A model generated the notes under the pieces. That model searched no databases, was not told where the DNA came from, and saw nothing but the letters and a program-made list of their open reading frames with translations. From Clostridia bacterium (lineage in GTDB: Bacteria; Bacillota; Clostridia; Christensenellales; Borkfalkiaceae), in assembly GCA_029054485.1 (NCBI GenBank), contig JAIDFD010000153.1, positions 1 through 20,791 of the forward strand: DNA of 20,791 nucleotides, written 5' to 3'. Of the stretch, positions 14,170 through 20,791 are shown one piece after another; the stretch's first letter is position 1; each line of letters starts with the position of its first letter. The position numbers and the translations under genes are program-made.

Positions 14170-14205
14170 CAATTATATAACAATTATTTAATAATTGCAA
14201 TTATT
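14170..14205. repeat. Cluster of CAATTAT repeats with a 16-bp palindrome in the divergent promoter
   Basis: CAATTAT occurs at 14170-14176, 14181-14187 (11 bp apart) and 14198-14204, and its reverse complement ATAATTG at 14191-14197. The last two form the perfect palindrome AATAATTGCAATTATT (14190-14205) centred on the shared -35 hexamer. It could be an operator or a consequence of the AT-rich symmetric promoter. Confidence 0.5.
14172..14200 (-). promoter_or_regulatory. Promoter of the lipid kinase-phosphatase operon, sharing its -35 with cca
   Basis: Minus-strand TTGCAA (14200-14195), 17-bp spacer, TATAAT (14177-14172). Predicted start near 14165 with a leader of about 39 nt carrying GGGAAG. 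The hexamer TTGCAA is its own reverse complement and is also the -35 of the forward promoter. Confidence 0.65.
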
Positions 14206-14223
14206 TTAAAAAGTTGGTATAAT
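14195..14223 (+). promoter_or_regulatory. Promoter of cca, sharing its -35 with the divergent operon
   Basis: TTGCAA (14195-14200), 17-bp spacer, TATAAT (14218-14223) preceded by TGG (extended -10); a second TATAAT follows at 14223-14228. Predicted start near 14230, leader about 26 nt. Confidence 0.72.
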
Positions 14224-14255
14224 ATAATCACCAAATTATCACGGAAAAAACCAGT

Positions 14256-15611
14256 ATGCAAATACCCCTTCCCAAAAATTTAATAAATCTTGCAAATAAC
14301 TGCGATTTTCCGCTGTACGTCGTTGGCGGTTACGTCCGCGACTTTTTAGCGTGTCTTGAAACCGACTGCCACGATATTGACTTGTGCGCGCCGGTAGGCG
14401 CGGAGGAGTTCTGCAAAAAGGCTGAAGAGCTGGGCGGCGAGGTGAAAGCCGTCTACAAAAACACAGGCACGGTGAAGCTCGCGCTCAGTGAAGAGGAGTA
14501 CGAGTTTGCGTGCTTCCGCACGGACGAATACATACGCGGGGCACACAATCCGTCTAGCACTTTCTTTACGGACGACATAGCGCTGGACGCGCGCCGCCGC
14601 GATTTTAAGTGCAACGCGGTTTATTACGATATAAAGGACGGGGTTTTGAAAGACCCGCTCGGCGGGCTTGCCGATATAAAAAACAAACGTCTTTCAACCG
14701 TGGACAACCCCGAAAAAGTTTTCGGCGAGGACGGCTTGCGCCTTATGCGGCTTGCACGCTTTACTGCGCAGACTGGTTTCGAACCAACGCTCGCGTGCTT
14801 GGAGGGCGCTAAGGCTAACGCACAATTAATCCGCGATATTTCGGAGGAGCGCATTTTCGCCGAACTGGACGGAATACTTCACGCCGATAAGAGATACGGA
14901 AATTCAGAGGGTCAGTACTTCGGACTGAAAATTCTTGATGAAATAGGGGTGCTTGACATACTGCTTCCCGAACTTACCAAAGGGCGCAGAATGACCCAGA
15001 GCGAGCAGTTCCATTACTACGACGTCTTAGAACATTCATTGCGCACCGTGCGATACGCAGATGACAGGATAAGACTTGCCGCGCTTTTGCACGACGTGGG
15101 CAAACCGTACAGGTTCAGGCAGGACGGCAACTTTCACGGTCACGAAGCGGACAGCGCGAGAATTGCGGGCGAAATTTTGCAGAGGTTAAAGGTATCCAAA
15201 AAGGTAATAAGGGAAGTCACAAGGCTGTGCAGTCTGCATATGTACGATACCCGCTGCGACGCGCGCGAAAGCAAAATAAGAAAATTTATCGTCCGCAATC
15301 AGGACATTTACGAAAGACTTGTTATGCTTAAACAGGCGGATTACTCCGCTTGCCGCGATGATATGAACGAAGCGCCCTGCGTGACAAAATGGCAGGAAAT
15401 TTACGCGAGAATGAAAGAGGAACACGTCCCTTTCAATCTGCGCCAGCTAAACGTAAAGGGCGACGAGCTTATCGCCGCGGGCATAAAAAAGCAGGAAGTT
15501 GGCACGGTGCTTGCCTCTCTTATGGAGGACTGCGCGCTCGACGGCAGTCTGAACAAAAAGAAAAAACTTTTAAAACGTGCGGTTAAGGTCTATTCAAAGG
15601 GGAATAATTAA
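14256..15611 (+). CDS. cca: CCA tRNA nucleotidyltransferase with HD domain
   Basis: 451 aa. It adds or repairs the CCA end of tRNAs using CTP and ATP. The class II nucleotidyltransferase head has YVVGGYVRDFL (21-31) and the catalytic pair D40-x-D42 in HDIDLC, then ARRRDFKCNAVYYD (112-125), DPLGGLADI (133-141) and the GEDGLRLMRLARFTAQTGF (158-174) base-recognition region. A C-terminal HD phosphohydrolase domain has H279-D280 in LAALLHDVGKPYRF, with HGHEADSARI following, as in many Clostridia enzymes and E. coli Cca. Only a weak purine site (CGGA) precedes the ATG. It has its own promoter and is monocistronic or weakly linked to the next gene, which has another promoter. Confidence 0.92.
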   Translation: MQIPLPKNLINLANNCDFPLYVVGGYVRDFLACLETDCHDIDLCAPVGAEEFCKKAEELGGEVKAVYKNTGTVKLALSEEEYEFACFRTDEYIRGAHNPSSTFFTDDIALDARRRDFKCNAVYYDIKDGVLKDPLGGLADIKNKRLSTVDNPEKVFGEDGLRLMRLARFTAQTGFEPTLACLEGAKANAQLIRDISEERIFAELDGILHADKRYGNSEGQYFGLKILDEIGVLDILLPELTKGRRMTQSEQFHYYDVLEHSLRTVRYADDRIRLAALLHDVGKPYRFRQDGNFHGHEADSARIAGEILQRLKVSKKVIREVTRLCSLHMYDTRCDARESKIRKFIVRNQDIYERLVMLKQADYSACRDDMNEAPCVTKWQEIYARMKEEHVPFNLRQLNVKGDELIAAGIKKQEVGTVLASLMEDCALDGSLNKKKKLLKRAVKVYSKGNN

Positions 15612-15624
15612 CAGAGGAATACGG

Positions 15625-15653
15625 TTGATTTTTAAACCGCTCTGTACTATAAT
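15625..15653 (+). promoter_or_regulatory. Promoter of the 489-aa exported protein gene
   Basis: TTGATT (15625-15630), 17-bp spacer, TATAAT (15648-15653). Predicted start near 15660, 35 nt before the ATG. Confidence 0.7.
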
Positions 15654-15694
15654 ACTTGCAATTCAAGTAAATAAAAAAAATCGGGGTAATTACT

Positions 15695-17164
15695 ATGTCC
15701 GAAACTTCAAGACGCAGGGGGATGAACCCTTTACTTGCATTTATTTTAGGCTTTGTGCTTGCGTTCGTTATCTTAGTGGGCGCGGTTGCAGGAGGCGTTT
15801 TTTACCTGCTTAATTTCAAACTCGATAATATAAAAGCAAACAAGAGCGAGGACGGAAGCTATATTTTTATTAACGCAGACCCTTCATCGGGCGGCGTTGC
15901 AACCGTGCTGGATTTAATTTCAAAGATAAGCGAAATGTCAAAGGGTTACAGCTCGCTGACGATTGGCGAACTGGAAAATCTCATTCCCATAACGGGTACT
16001 TTGTGCGACAAGCTCGAAGAAGAGCTTAGCAAATATATGACCTTGGAAGAGGACGAACTGCGCGCCGTAACTTTGGGCGGATTGAGCGAGTACGTCAACG
16101 GTCTTGCCGAGAGAATTAACGTTGCAAAGCTTCTCGGTACATCGACAGACAACGCGATTTTGATGTATATGAGCTACGGAATTTACGGAGTTTATCACGA
16201 CGGCGCGGACTGGTACGCAAAATACAGGGACGTAGAGGGTGAACACGACTGCGTTCTTGAACTGGACGAACAGGGCAAAATCACAGGCGTATATTATTAT
16301 TCTGAGAATGAAGAAAAAGTCTACACGCCCTATCTTACGCTGGAAAACGCAAAGACCCGCGTACAAGGGGTTTGCGAAGAATTGACCATAGGCGAAATGG
16401 TGCCTCTTACAGAGGGCGACAGAATTTTAGGCTCTATTAAAAATTCAACGGTAAACACAATTTCGGAGGATATAAACAATCTCTGCATACAGCAGATTTT
16501 TGCTAACGAAGTTTACGCGTCGTCGACCCCCGACGACGGCAACTATCCCGAAGCGCAGGTCTATCTTGCGGTATACGGCGAAGAGCCCGCTCTTGCGACC
16601 GTCTACGGCGGCGAAAACGTTATTTATTACGAATACGATAACGAGAGCGGCGAATACGCTCTCGCGGGCAACAACGGCAAGCTGACGGCGGAAGAATTCG
16701 AAGGGGCGGAAAATCTTTACACCCTCGGCGAAGGCAGAATTTTGTATGACCCGTCATATCTGTACTACACGATGGACGAAGAGGGCGATATCCAAATGGT
16801 AGGCCTGGGCACTACGGACGCGGGCAGAGCGGAACAGCCGCAGGACGGAGAAGAGCTTTACACCTACGGCTCGGCTTCACCCCTTTGGAAGCTTTTGCTC
16901 GTTGTAGACGAAGAGGAACAGGCATTCACTTTCAACAACGTTGGAAGCATGATAACAAACGTTTCTAAAAACACGCAGAATACGCCCATGCGCGAGCTTG
17001 ACGCGGCGGGTATTCTGACATTCGATAACAAAGACGAACTCGAATTACAGATAACCTACCGTAAGAACGGCGAAGAGGTGGTGGAAACCTTGGGCGATAT
17101 GCCGCTCGGCGAAGTTATAGGCGTAGCGGTTATGCTGTTTTCTTCAACGATGCCCCAGCCGTAG
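15695..17164 (+). CDS. Single-pass membrane-anchored exported protein, function unknown
   Basis: 489 aa; I do not recognise a family. Residues 1-9 are polar and positively charged (SETSRRRG), residues 11-40 form one hydrophobic helix (LLAFILGFVLAFVILVGAVAGGVFYLL), and the remaining about 450 residues are acidic and soluble, so the protein is probably anchored in the membrane with its body outside. The body is rich in Asp/Glu and Tyr, with repeated short patterns such as YYEYDNESGEYALAG, ILYDPSYLYYTMDEEGD and VYYYSENEEKVYTPY that look like beta-strand hairpins. No catalytic motif, sortase signal or repeat unit is clear. It has its own promoter and ribosome binding region (GGGG at 10 nt), and lies between cca and the rpsF operon. 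Its codon use looks like that of the neighbours, so it is probably resident in the lineage. Confidence 0.8.
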   Translation: MSETSRRRGMNPLLAFILGFVLAFVILVGAVAGGVFYLLNFKLDNIKANKSEDGSYIFINADPSSGGVATVLDLISKISEMSKGYSSLTIGELENLIPITGTLCDKLEEELSKYMTLEEDELRAVTLGGLSEYVNGLAERINVAKLLGTSTDNAILMYMSYGIYGVYHDGADWYAKYRDVEGEHDCVLELDEQGKITGVYYYSENEEKVYTPYLTLENAKTRVQGVCEELTIGEMVPLTEGDRILGSIKNSTVNTISEDINNLCIQQIFANEVYASSTPDDGNYPEAQVYLAVYGEEPALATVYGGENVIYYEYDNESGEYALAGNNGKLTAEEFEGAENLYTLGEGRILYDPSYLYYTMDEEGDIQMVGLGTTDAGRAEQPQDGEELYTYGSASPLWKLLLVVDEEEQAFTFNNVGSMITNVSKNTQNTPMRELDAAGILTFDNKDELELQITYRKNGEEVVETLGDMPLGEVIGVAVMLFSSTMPQP

Positions 17165-17191
17165 TAATGACAAAATAAACGGCGAAATCGT

Positions 17192-17220
17192 TTGACAAGT
17201 TTTATAAAAAAAGTTAAAAT
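17192..17220 (+). promoter_or_regulatory. Strong promoter of rpsF-ssb-rpsR
   Basis: Perfect TTGACA (17192-17197), 17-bp spacer, TAAAAT (17215-17220). Predicted start near 17227, right before the leader hairpin. The best -35 match in the window, as expected for a ribosomal protein operon. Confidence 0.85.
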
Positions 17221-17227
17221 TAAATAA

Positions 17228-17262
17228 CCTTGCATATCGTAGTTGATATGCCGATTAAGTCC
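17228..17262 (+). promoter_or_regulatory. Candidate S6:S18-binding leader of the rpsF operon
   Basis: A short leader hairpin GCATATC / GATATGC (17232-17238 and 17245-17251, loop GTAGTT) is followed directly by CCG (17251-17253), and CTT/AAG can close an outer stem across a bulge. The known autoregulatory mRNA site of the S6:S18 complex has a stem-loop with a conserved bulged CCG in the same place, upstream of rpsF. The match is by eye, so moderate. Confidence 0.45.
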
Positions 17263-17276
17263 GGGAGGTGAAAAAT

Positions 17277-17561
17277 ATGAAAACTTACGAAATGCTTTAC
17301 GTTTTGGACAGCGCAATTTCCGATGAAGAAAAGGAAGCGTTCGTCAAAAAGTTTGAGGACGTTGTTACGTCTTCTAACGGTAAAGTCGTTGCCACTGACA
17401 AGTGGGGCGTAAAAAAGTTGGCTTATCCCATCAATTATAAGTCCGACGGCTATTACGTTTTAATGACTTTTGAAGCGGAAGGTTCGGTTGTGAAAGAGCT
17501 TGACAGAGTTGCAGGTCTTTCATCCGAAGTTTTAAGAGTTGTAACTACAGCAAAAAATTAA
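17277..17561 (+). CDS. rpsF: 30S ribosomal protein bS6
   Basis: 94 aa from the ATG at 17277, chosen because GGGAGG lies 7-8 nt upstream; a GTG at 17268 would fall within that site. The family pattern is plain: MKTYEMLYVLDSAISDEE at the start, DKWGVKKLAYPINYKSDGYYVLMTFEA in the middle, and ELDRVAGLSSEVLRVVTTAKN at the end. bS6 binds the platform of the 30S subunit as a heterodimer with bS18. First gene of the rpsF-ssb-rpsR operon, as in most Bacillota, with a likely S6:S18 feedback site in its leader. Confidence 0.97.
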   Translation: MKTYEMLYVLDSAISDEEKEAFVKKFEDVVTSSNGKVVATDKWGVKKLAYPINYKSDGYYVLMTFEAEGSVVKELDRVAGLSSEVLRVVTTAKN

Positions 17562-17571
17562 GGGACAAAAG

Positions 17572-17985
17572 ATGAACAGAGTATTTTTAATTGGTAATTT
17601 AACCCGCGACCCCGAACTCACCGAAACTTCTTCGGGAATTTCGATTTGCCGCTTTTCTATTGCGGTAAACAGGAATTACTCGTCCGGTGACGGCGAAAGA
17701 AAGACAGACTTTTTTAATTGCGTGGCGTGGCGCGGTTTAGGCGAAAACGTGGCAAGATATGCCAAAAAGGGTAACAAGGTTGCTGTTATGGGTTCGGTGG
17801 AACTGCGCAACTACGAGGACAGTCAGGGAATAAAGCGCACGGGCGTTGACATTGTGTGCAGCGACGTAGAGTTTTTAACTCCGAGAAGCTCCCAAAGCGG
17901 CGATGATTACGAAGCTCCCGCTCCCGCGGAGAAGAAGCGCGCGGCTTTGCAGGCGTTCGATGATGATTCCGACATACCCTTCTAA
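17572..17985 (+). CDS. ssb: Single-stranded DNA-binding protein
   Basis: 137 aa. The OB fold spans residues 1-105 (MNRVFLIGNLTRDPELTETSSG, FSIAVNR, DFFNCVAWRGLGENVARYAKKGNKVAVMGSVELRNYED). A short flexible linker leads to the acidic tip FDDDSDIPF, the interaction tail for replication and repair proteins such as RecO and PriA. The linker is brief compared with the 160-175 aa typical of B. subtilis SsbA. AAGGGA precedes the ATG; the 10-nt gap after rpsF supports cotranscription. Confidence 0.97.
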   Translation: MNRVFLIGNLTRDPELTETSSGISICRFSIAVNRNYSSGDGERKTDFFNCVAWRGLGENVARYAKKGNKVAVMGSVELRNYEDSQGIKRTGVDIVCSDVEFLTPRSSQSGDDYEAPAPAEKKRAALQAFDDDSDIPF

Positions 17986-18003
17986 AAATTAAGGAGATAA
18001 ATT

Positions 18004-18258
18004 ATGGAAGAGAATAAAACAGCTCCCGTTAAAAAGAGCTATAAAAGAATTCCCCGCAAAAAGGTTTGCGTTTTCTGTCAGGAAAAGGTGACGGAAATCG
18101 ATTATAAGGACGTAGCCCGCTTAAAGAAATTTGTAGCGGAAAGCGGAAAAATTCTTCCCCGCAGAATGAGCGGAACGTGCGCAAAGCACCAGAGAGAACT
18201 CTCTACCGCAATCAAGCGTGCAAGAATAGCCGCTCTGCTTCCTTTCAAAGCAGAATAA
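18004..18258 (+). CDS. rpsR: 30S ribosomal protein bS18
   Basis: 84 aa. The core pattern is complete: [48 protein letters not shown]. It carries the zinc-type C22-x2-C25 and C59-x2-H62 pairs, so it is a probable zinc-binding (C+) form. bS18 pairs with bS6 in the 30S platform. AAGGAG lies 6 nt upstream of the ATG. It is the last gene of the operon and is followed at once by a strong hairpin. The usual downstream partners rplI and dnaB are absent here; a polysaccharide lyase gene on the other strand follows. Confidence 0.97.
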   Translation: MEENKTAPVKKSYKRIPRKKVCVFCQEKVTEIDYKDVARLKKFVAESGKILPRRMSGTCAKHQRELSTAIKRARIAALLPFKAE

Positions 18259-18269
18259 TAAAATTACAT

Positions 18270-18301
18270 AAAAGGCGCAAACCGAAAGGTTTGCGCCTTT
18301 T
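18270..18301 (+). terminator. Terminator of the rpsF-ssb-rpsR operon
   Basis: Perfect 14-bp stem AAAAGGCGCAAACC / GGTTTGCGCCTTTT closed by a stable GAAA tetraloop, 12 nt after the rpsR stop. Confidence 0.93.
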
Positions 18302-18309
18302 AAAATTTA

Positions 18310-18337
18310 TGCGGCGGAGCCGAAAGGCTCCGCCGCA
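18310..18337 (-). terminator. Hairpin downstream of the pectate lyase gene
   Basis: Perfect 12-bp stem (TGCGGCGGAGCC / GGCTCCGCCGCA) with a GAAA loop, 16 nt past the stop of the minus-strand lyase. Read on the minus strand the trailing bases are ATAAATTTTAAAA, a weak U-tract, so it is probably that gene's terminator or a back-up. Confidence 0.7.
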
Positions 18338-18353
18338 ACTTTATATTGCTTAA

Positions 18354-20791
18354 TTAGCCTGCGGGGGTAAGAGTTGCATAGTACAGACTTGCTTCCGATT
18401 TAGCCCTCGTGATTTTGTAGGTGCCTGCTTCAAGAGTTACAGTTGCTACGTTATCTCCGTCTACGGTAGATACCGTAAGAGCGGTTCCGTCGATGGCCAA
18501 CGAGTTTGAATCGTAGAGATAGAACGTTACGGTCATCTTTGTGGTTATCGTCAACGTAAGCTCTGTACTCGCTTCGAATTTAAGACCCGAAGTAATCTGC
18601 TCTTCACTGTAAGCATGGACTACAAACTTCGTGTTCTTTGCATTCTGCTTGCTGCCCGTGTGGGTGAATACGCTTGCAGACGGCTGTCCGCCTATAAAGG
18701 TAGAGGTTATGGCTTGCTTTGATAAGTCATCGTATTTTGTGCTAACCGCTTTGTAGGTTTCGTTGTCTGCATATTCAGCTTGCTTTTCTTCCGAAAGCGA
18801 ATTGTACAGATGAACTATAGCGGTGCAATCCGAATGGCTTAAATTATCAACGTTTGTCACGCCTTCGAGCGCGGCTATGAAGTTTTCCAGAGCCTCGGCT
18901 TCCGCGGCGGCTTGTTCAAGCTCCGCACGGCGGATATCAAGCGCTTCCAAACCGTCCGTAAGTCTTGCGTAGGTCTTGCCTTCATCGTGGGCTTTAACCT
19001 GACCCTGCTGACCCTGACCCTCTTCCGAGGTAAGTCCGTCGAACGCGCCGGTTACCGCATCGAACCAGATTTGCGCACGGTCAAGAATTTCAAACGAGTT
19101 AATCTTTTGGATATTTTCAACCTCGGGTAAATCGAGGATTTTGTTTATAACGTTCTGTGCCGCAAATTCGCCGTAAGTCGTCCAAGCCGCAGTGAGGGTG
19201 GAGTAGTTGGTTACATGTGACTGCAACGAAGCGCTGAGTTCGCTGTAAGCCGTCTGCGCCGCGGTTATCTTGTTGTATGAATCGATTGTAACAGTGCCGA
19301 TATAGTCGATTCTTGCTATAACGTATTCAGCTTTAAGCTGGTTGATAGCAGTAATCGCTTTTCCAAGCTTTTCGTAGAGTTCGCTGTCAATCTTGTTCTG
19401 TTCATCGGAGCGTAGTGCGCTGTATGCCGCCTGCGCTGCTTTAATGTAAACCTCATCGTTCAAAGTGACAGAGGAGGGGATTGCCGCAAGCGCGGCGTTT
19501 GCCGATTCAACTCTCGCGTCCGATGAAGCTTCGGTATCAGCGAACGAAAGACCTGTGATATAACTGTCTTTATCCTTTTGTCCTGAGGCGATTACATATG
19601 TTCCCTTGGGAAGAACGAGTGTAAGTGTACCCGTGAATTTGGTTGCCCAAGCTCTGCCGCTTACGTCTATAAGCTCGGGAGCGAGGTCGCCCGTGGACGA
19701 TGAAGAAACTACGATTTCGGTGGGAGCGGTGAGGGTAAATGTTATGCCCTGACCTCTTATTTTAAGTCCGTTTGACCAGCCGTTGTTAGCCGCAAAGTAA
19801 ATATTGCTTACGGTTGTTGCAACCTTTGCTTTACCTATGGGCTCAAGGTTTATTTCAAGTCCCTGCGACCCAACGTTGACTGCGGCGGAGGGGGTGTACT
19901 TGTTGATATGCGTTTCATCGGACGATACGCCGAATCCGTTTACACCCGCGCTTGTCATTACTCTGACTCTCGCGCCCGTTGCGCTGTCAAGAAGGCAGTT
20001 GCTCACTTTGTTTGCACTGTCGTAATAGAACTGTTCCGAATTGACGTAGAATTTGGAGTAGTCTATGTTCATCTTAATGTACGCGCAGCTGTTTGCAACC
20101 GTTTCGGTACGGGAAGAAATCTCGGTGTACAGATTTTCGCCGCTGCAAGCATAGTAAATGTTGTTCCAGGCTACGCCTACGCCGTCCTTTTTCTGGGTTA
20201 CGTTTTTGCTACCGTCAAAGTAATTGGCTTCACTGAAAAGCAGGCAATTAGCTCTGAACGAGGAAACGTAGCTAAGCGATGCGCTGCTGTCGGTAGCGTC
20301 GCCGAAGATGTAGTTGTTGTAGAAGTGAATGTTTGCACGTCTTGCAAGGGGCTGGCGCGAACCGCAGTTGTACCAGTAGTTGTGGTGCATAGTTACGTTG
20401 TAAGTAAGGGACGCGTCCGCCGAACCTATAAGGTTGGTCTTGTGGCAATATTCAAAATAGTTGTAAGCGAGGGTATAGTACTGTCCGCGCTTGAAGTCGC
20501 AGCTGCCGTCGCCCTCAGCCTTGTCGCTCTCGGCAGGCTTTGAGCAGTAGCCGGGAAGGAATACGTTGTTATGTATCCAGCACCTTTCAACGGGTGCCAA
20601 AAGGTAGTTTGAAGACGCGTTTGCACCACCGGGGGAGGAGGGGCTTGTGCCCTGCGTGCCTTCCATACCGATAGCGTCCTCGGGATAGTTTGCAAAGGTA
20701 ATGTTTCTTACTTCGAAGCTCTTGCCCGAACCGGGATAAACGCCGTTGTTGTCGTTTGCAACGAAGTGGATACCCCAGCCGTACATACAAG
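18354..20791 (-). CDS. Modular pectate lyase (PL1-type), C-terminal 811 residues
   Basis: The 5' end lies outside the window; the frame is open past the first visible Met (20786). Numbering from that Met, residues 1-255 are a right-handed beta-helix of the PL1 type: SFEVRNITF, AIGMEG, the calcium-site-like DGSCD (93-97), YTLAYNYFEYCHKTNLIG (104-121), VTMHHNYWYNCGSRQPLARRANIHFYNNY (131-159) with the catalytic RxPxxR motif (R144, P146, R149). Residues 310-415 and 693-810 look like two beta-sandwich, probably carbohydrate-binding, modules. Between them (430-690) lie about four helical repeats of roughly 45-60 residues sharing a V(T)-...-aAq.AYs.L pattern. No LPxTG motif, transmembrane anchor or S-layer homology domain is visible at the end. 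It cleaves pectate or a similar uronan, presumably secreted, implying plant-fibre use. Confidence 0.88.
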   Translation of the reverse strand, partial: CMYGWGIHFVANDNNGVYPGSGKSFEVRNITFANYPEDAIGMEGTQGTSPSSPGGANASSNYLLAPVERCWIHNNVFLPGYCSKPAESDKAEGDGSCDFKRGQYYTLAYNYFEYCHKTNLIGSADASLTYNVTMHHNYWYNCGSRQPLARRANIHFYNNYIFGDATDSSASLSYVSSFRANCLLFSEANYFDGSKNVTQKKDGVGVAWNNIYYACSGENLYTEISSRTETVANSCAYIKMNIDYSKFYVNSEQFYYDSANKVSNCLLDSATGARVRVMTSAGVNGFGVSSDETHINKYTPSAAVNVGSQGLEINLEPIGKAKVATTVSNIYFAANNGWSNGLKIRGQGITFTLTAPTEIVVSSSSTGDLAPELIDVSGRAWATKFTGTLTLVLPKGTYVIASGQKDKDSYITGLSFADTEASSDARVESANAALAAIPSSVTLNDEVYIKAAQAAYSALRSDEQNKIDSELYEKLGKAITAINQLKAEYVIARIDYIGTVTIDSYNKITAAQTAYSELSASLQSHVTNYSTLTAAWTTYGEFAAQNVINKILDLPEVENIQKINSFEILDRAQIWFDAVTGAFDGLTSEEGQGQQGQVKAHDEGKTYARLTDGLEALDIRRAELEQAAAEAEALENFIAALEGVTNVDNLSHSDCTAIVHLYNSLSEEKQAEYADNETYKAVSTKYDDLSKQAITSTFIGGQPSASVFTHTGSKQNAKNTKFVVHAYSEEQITSGLKFEASTELTLTITTKMTVTFYLYDSNSLAIDGTALTVSTVDGDNVATVTLEAGTYKITRAKSEASLYYATLTPAG

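Noticed and set aside
18996..19024. Repeated GACCCT-like units inside the lyase gene
   Set aside because: They encode a short Gln-Gly linker (GQGQQGQ) in frame; simple coding low complexity, not a separate element.
19908..20543. 211-aa plus-strand open frame opposite the pectate lyase
   Set aside because: Val/Ala-rich shadow of the lyase coding sequence with no start signals or recognisable motif.
1..20791. CRISPR arrays, tRNA/rRNA genes, insertion sequences, attachment sites or replication origins
   Set aside because: No regularly spaced repeats, tRNA T-loop signatures in proper context, transposase motifs or DnaA-box clusters were seen on reading both strands.

Overview
The window looks like a chromosomal segment from an uncultured anaerobic member of the Bacillota, most likely a gut or rumen Clostridia-type genome. 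This is inferred from several features: strong AGGAGG-type ribosome binding sites with TTGNNN-17-TATAAT promoters, the rpsF-ssb-rpsR operon, a PepV-type M20 dipeptidase, a SpoIIE-type phosphatase, a NarL/LiaR-style two-component pair, several small XRE regulators and a plant-polysaccharide (PL1) lyase. No phage, IS element, CRISPR array or tRNA/rRNA gene was seen. Gene density is high, and most genes sit in short, often divergent operons separated by near-perfect hairpin terminators.

Layout. 1-158: the tail of an XRE regulator and a bidirectional terminator. 183-2014 (minus): a membrane-lipid pair, a GT4 glycosyltransferase followed by a PlsY-family acyltransferase. 2077-2405: a small XRE regulator whose start region carries two copies of a perfect TACCA-AAA-TGGTA operator. 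2416-4966 (minus): an OafA-type acyltransferase, an XRE regulator fused to two membrane helices and a zinc ribbon, and the nicotinamide riboside transporter PnuC. 5059-6544 (plus): a lipoprotein TIM-barrel hydrolase-like gene broken by a -1 frameshift at a slippery heptamer, translationally coupled to a YjbR/MmcQ protein. 6587-8708 (minus): a permuted papain-fold (YiiX-like) protein and a PepV-like dipeptidase. 8859-11434 (plus): a RadC-family JAMM protein overlapping a sensor kinase, then its response regulator. 11567-12028 (minus): an AT-rich orphan gene resembling WapI-type immunity proteins, isolated between two terminators. 12178-14126 (minus): a diacylglycerol-kinase-family lipid kinase and a PAS-SpoIIE phosphatase. 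14256-15611 (plus): tRNA nucleotidyltransferase. 15695-17164 (plus): a large single-pass exported protein of unknown function. 17192-18301 (plus): rpsF-ssb-rpsR with a candidate S6:S18-binding leader. 18354-20791 (minus): the 3' part of a modular PL1 pectate lyase that runs off the window.

The most unusual material is regulatory. One palindromic TTGCAA hexamer appears to be the -35 element of two divergent promoters (DgkB-SpoIIE and cca). The pnuC/lipoprotein divergent pair appears to start transcription at the A of each ATG (leaderless). The dipeptidase and radC promoters overlap almost completely. None of this shows a clearly new multi-gene defence or mobile system. The best candidates for follow-up are the frameshift site, the symmetric promoter, the XRE double operator and the orphan immunity-like gene.
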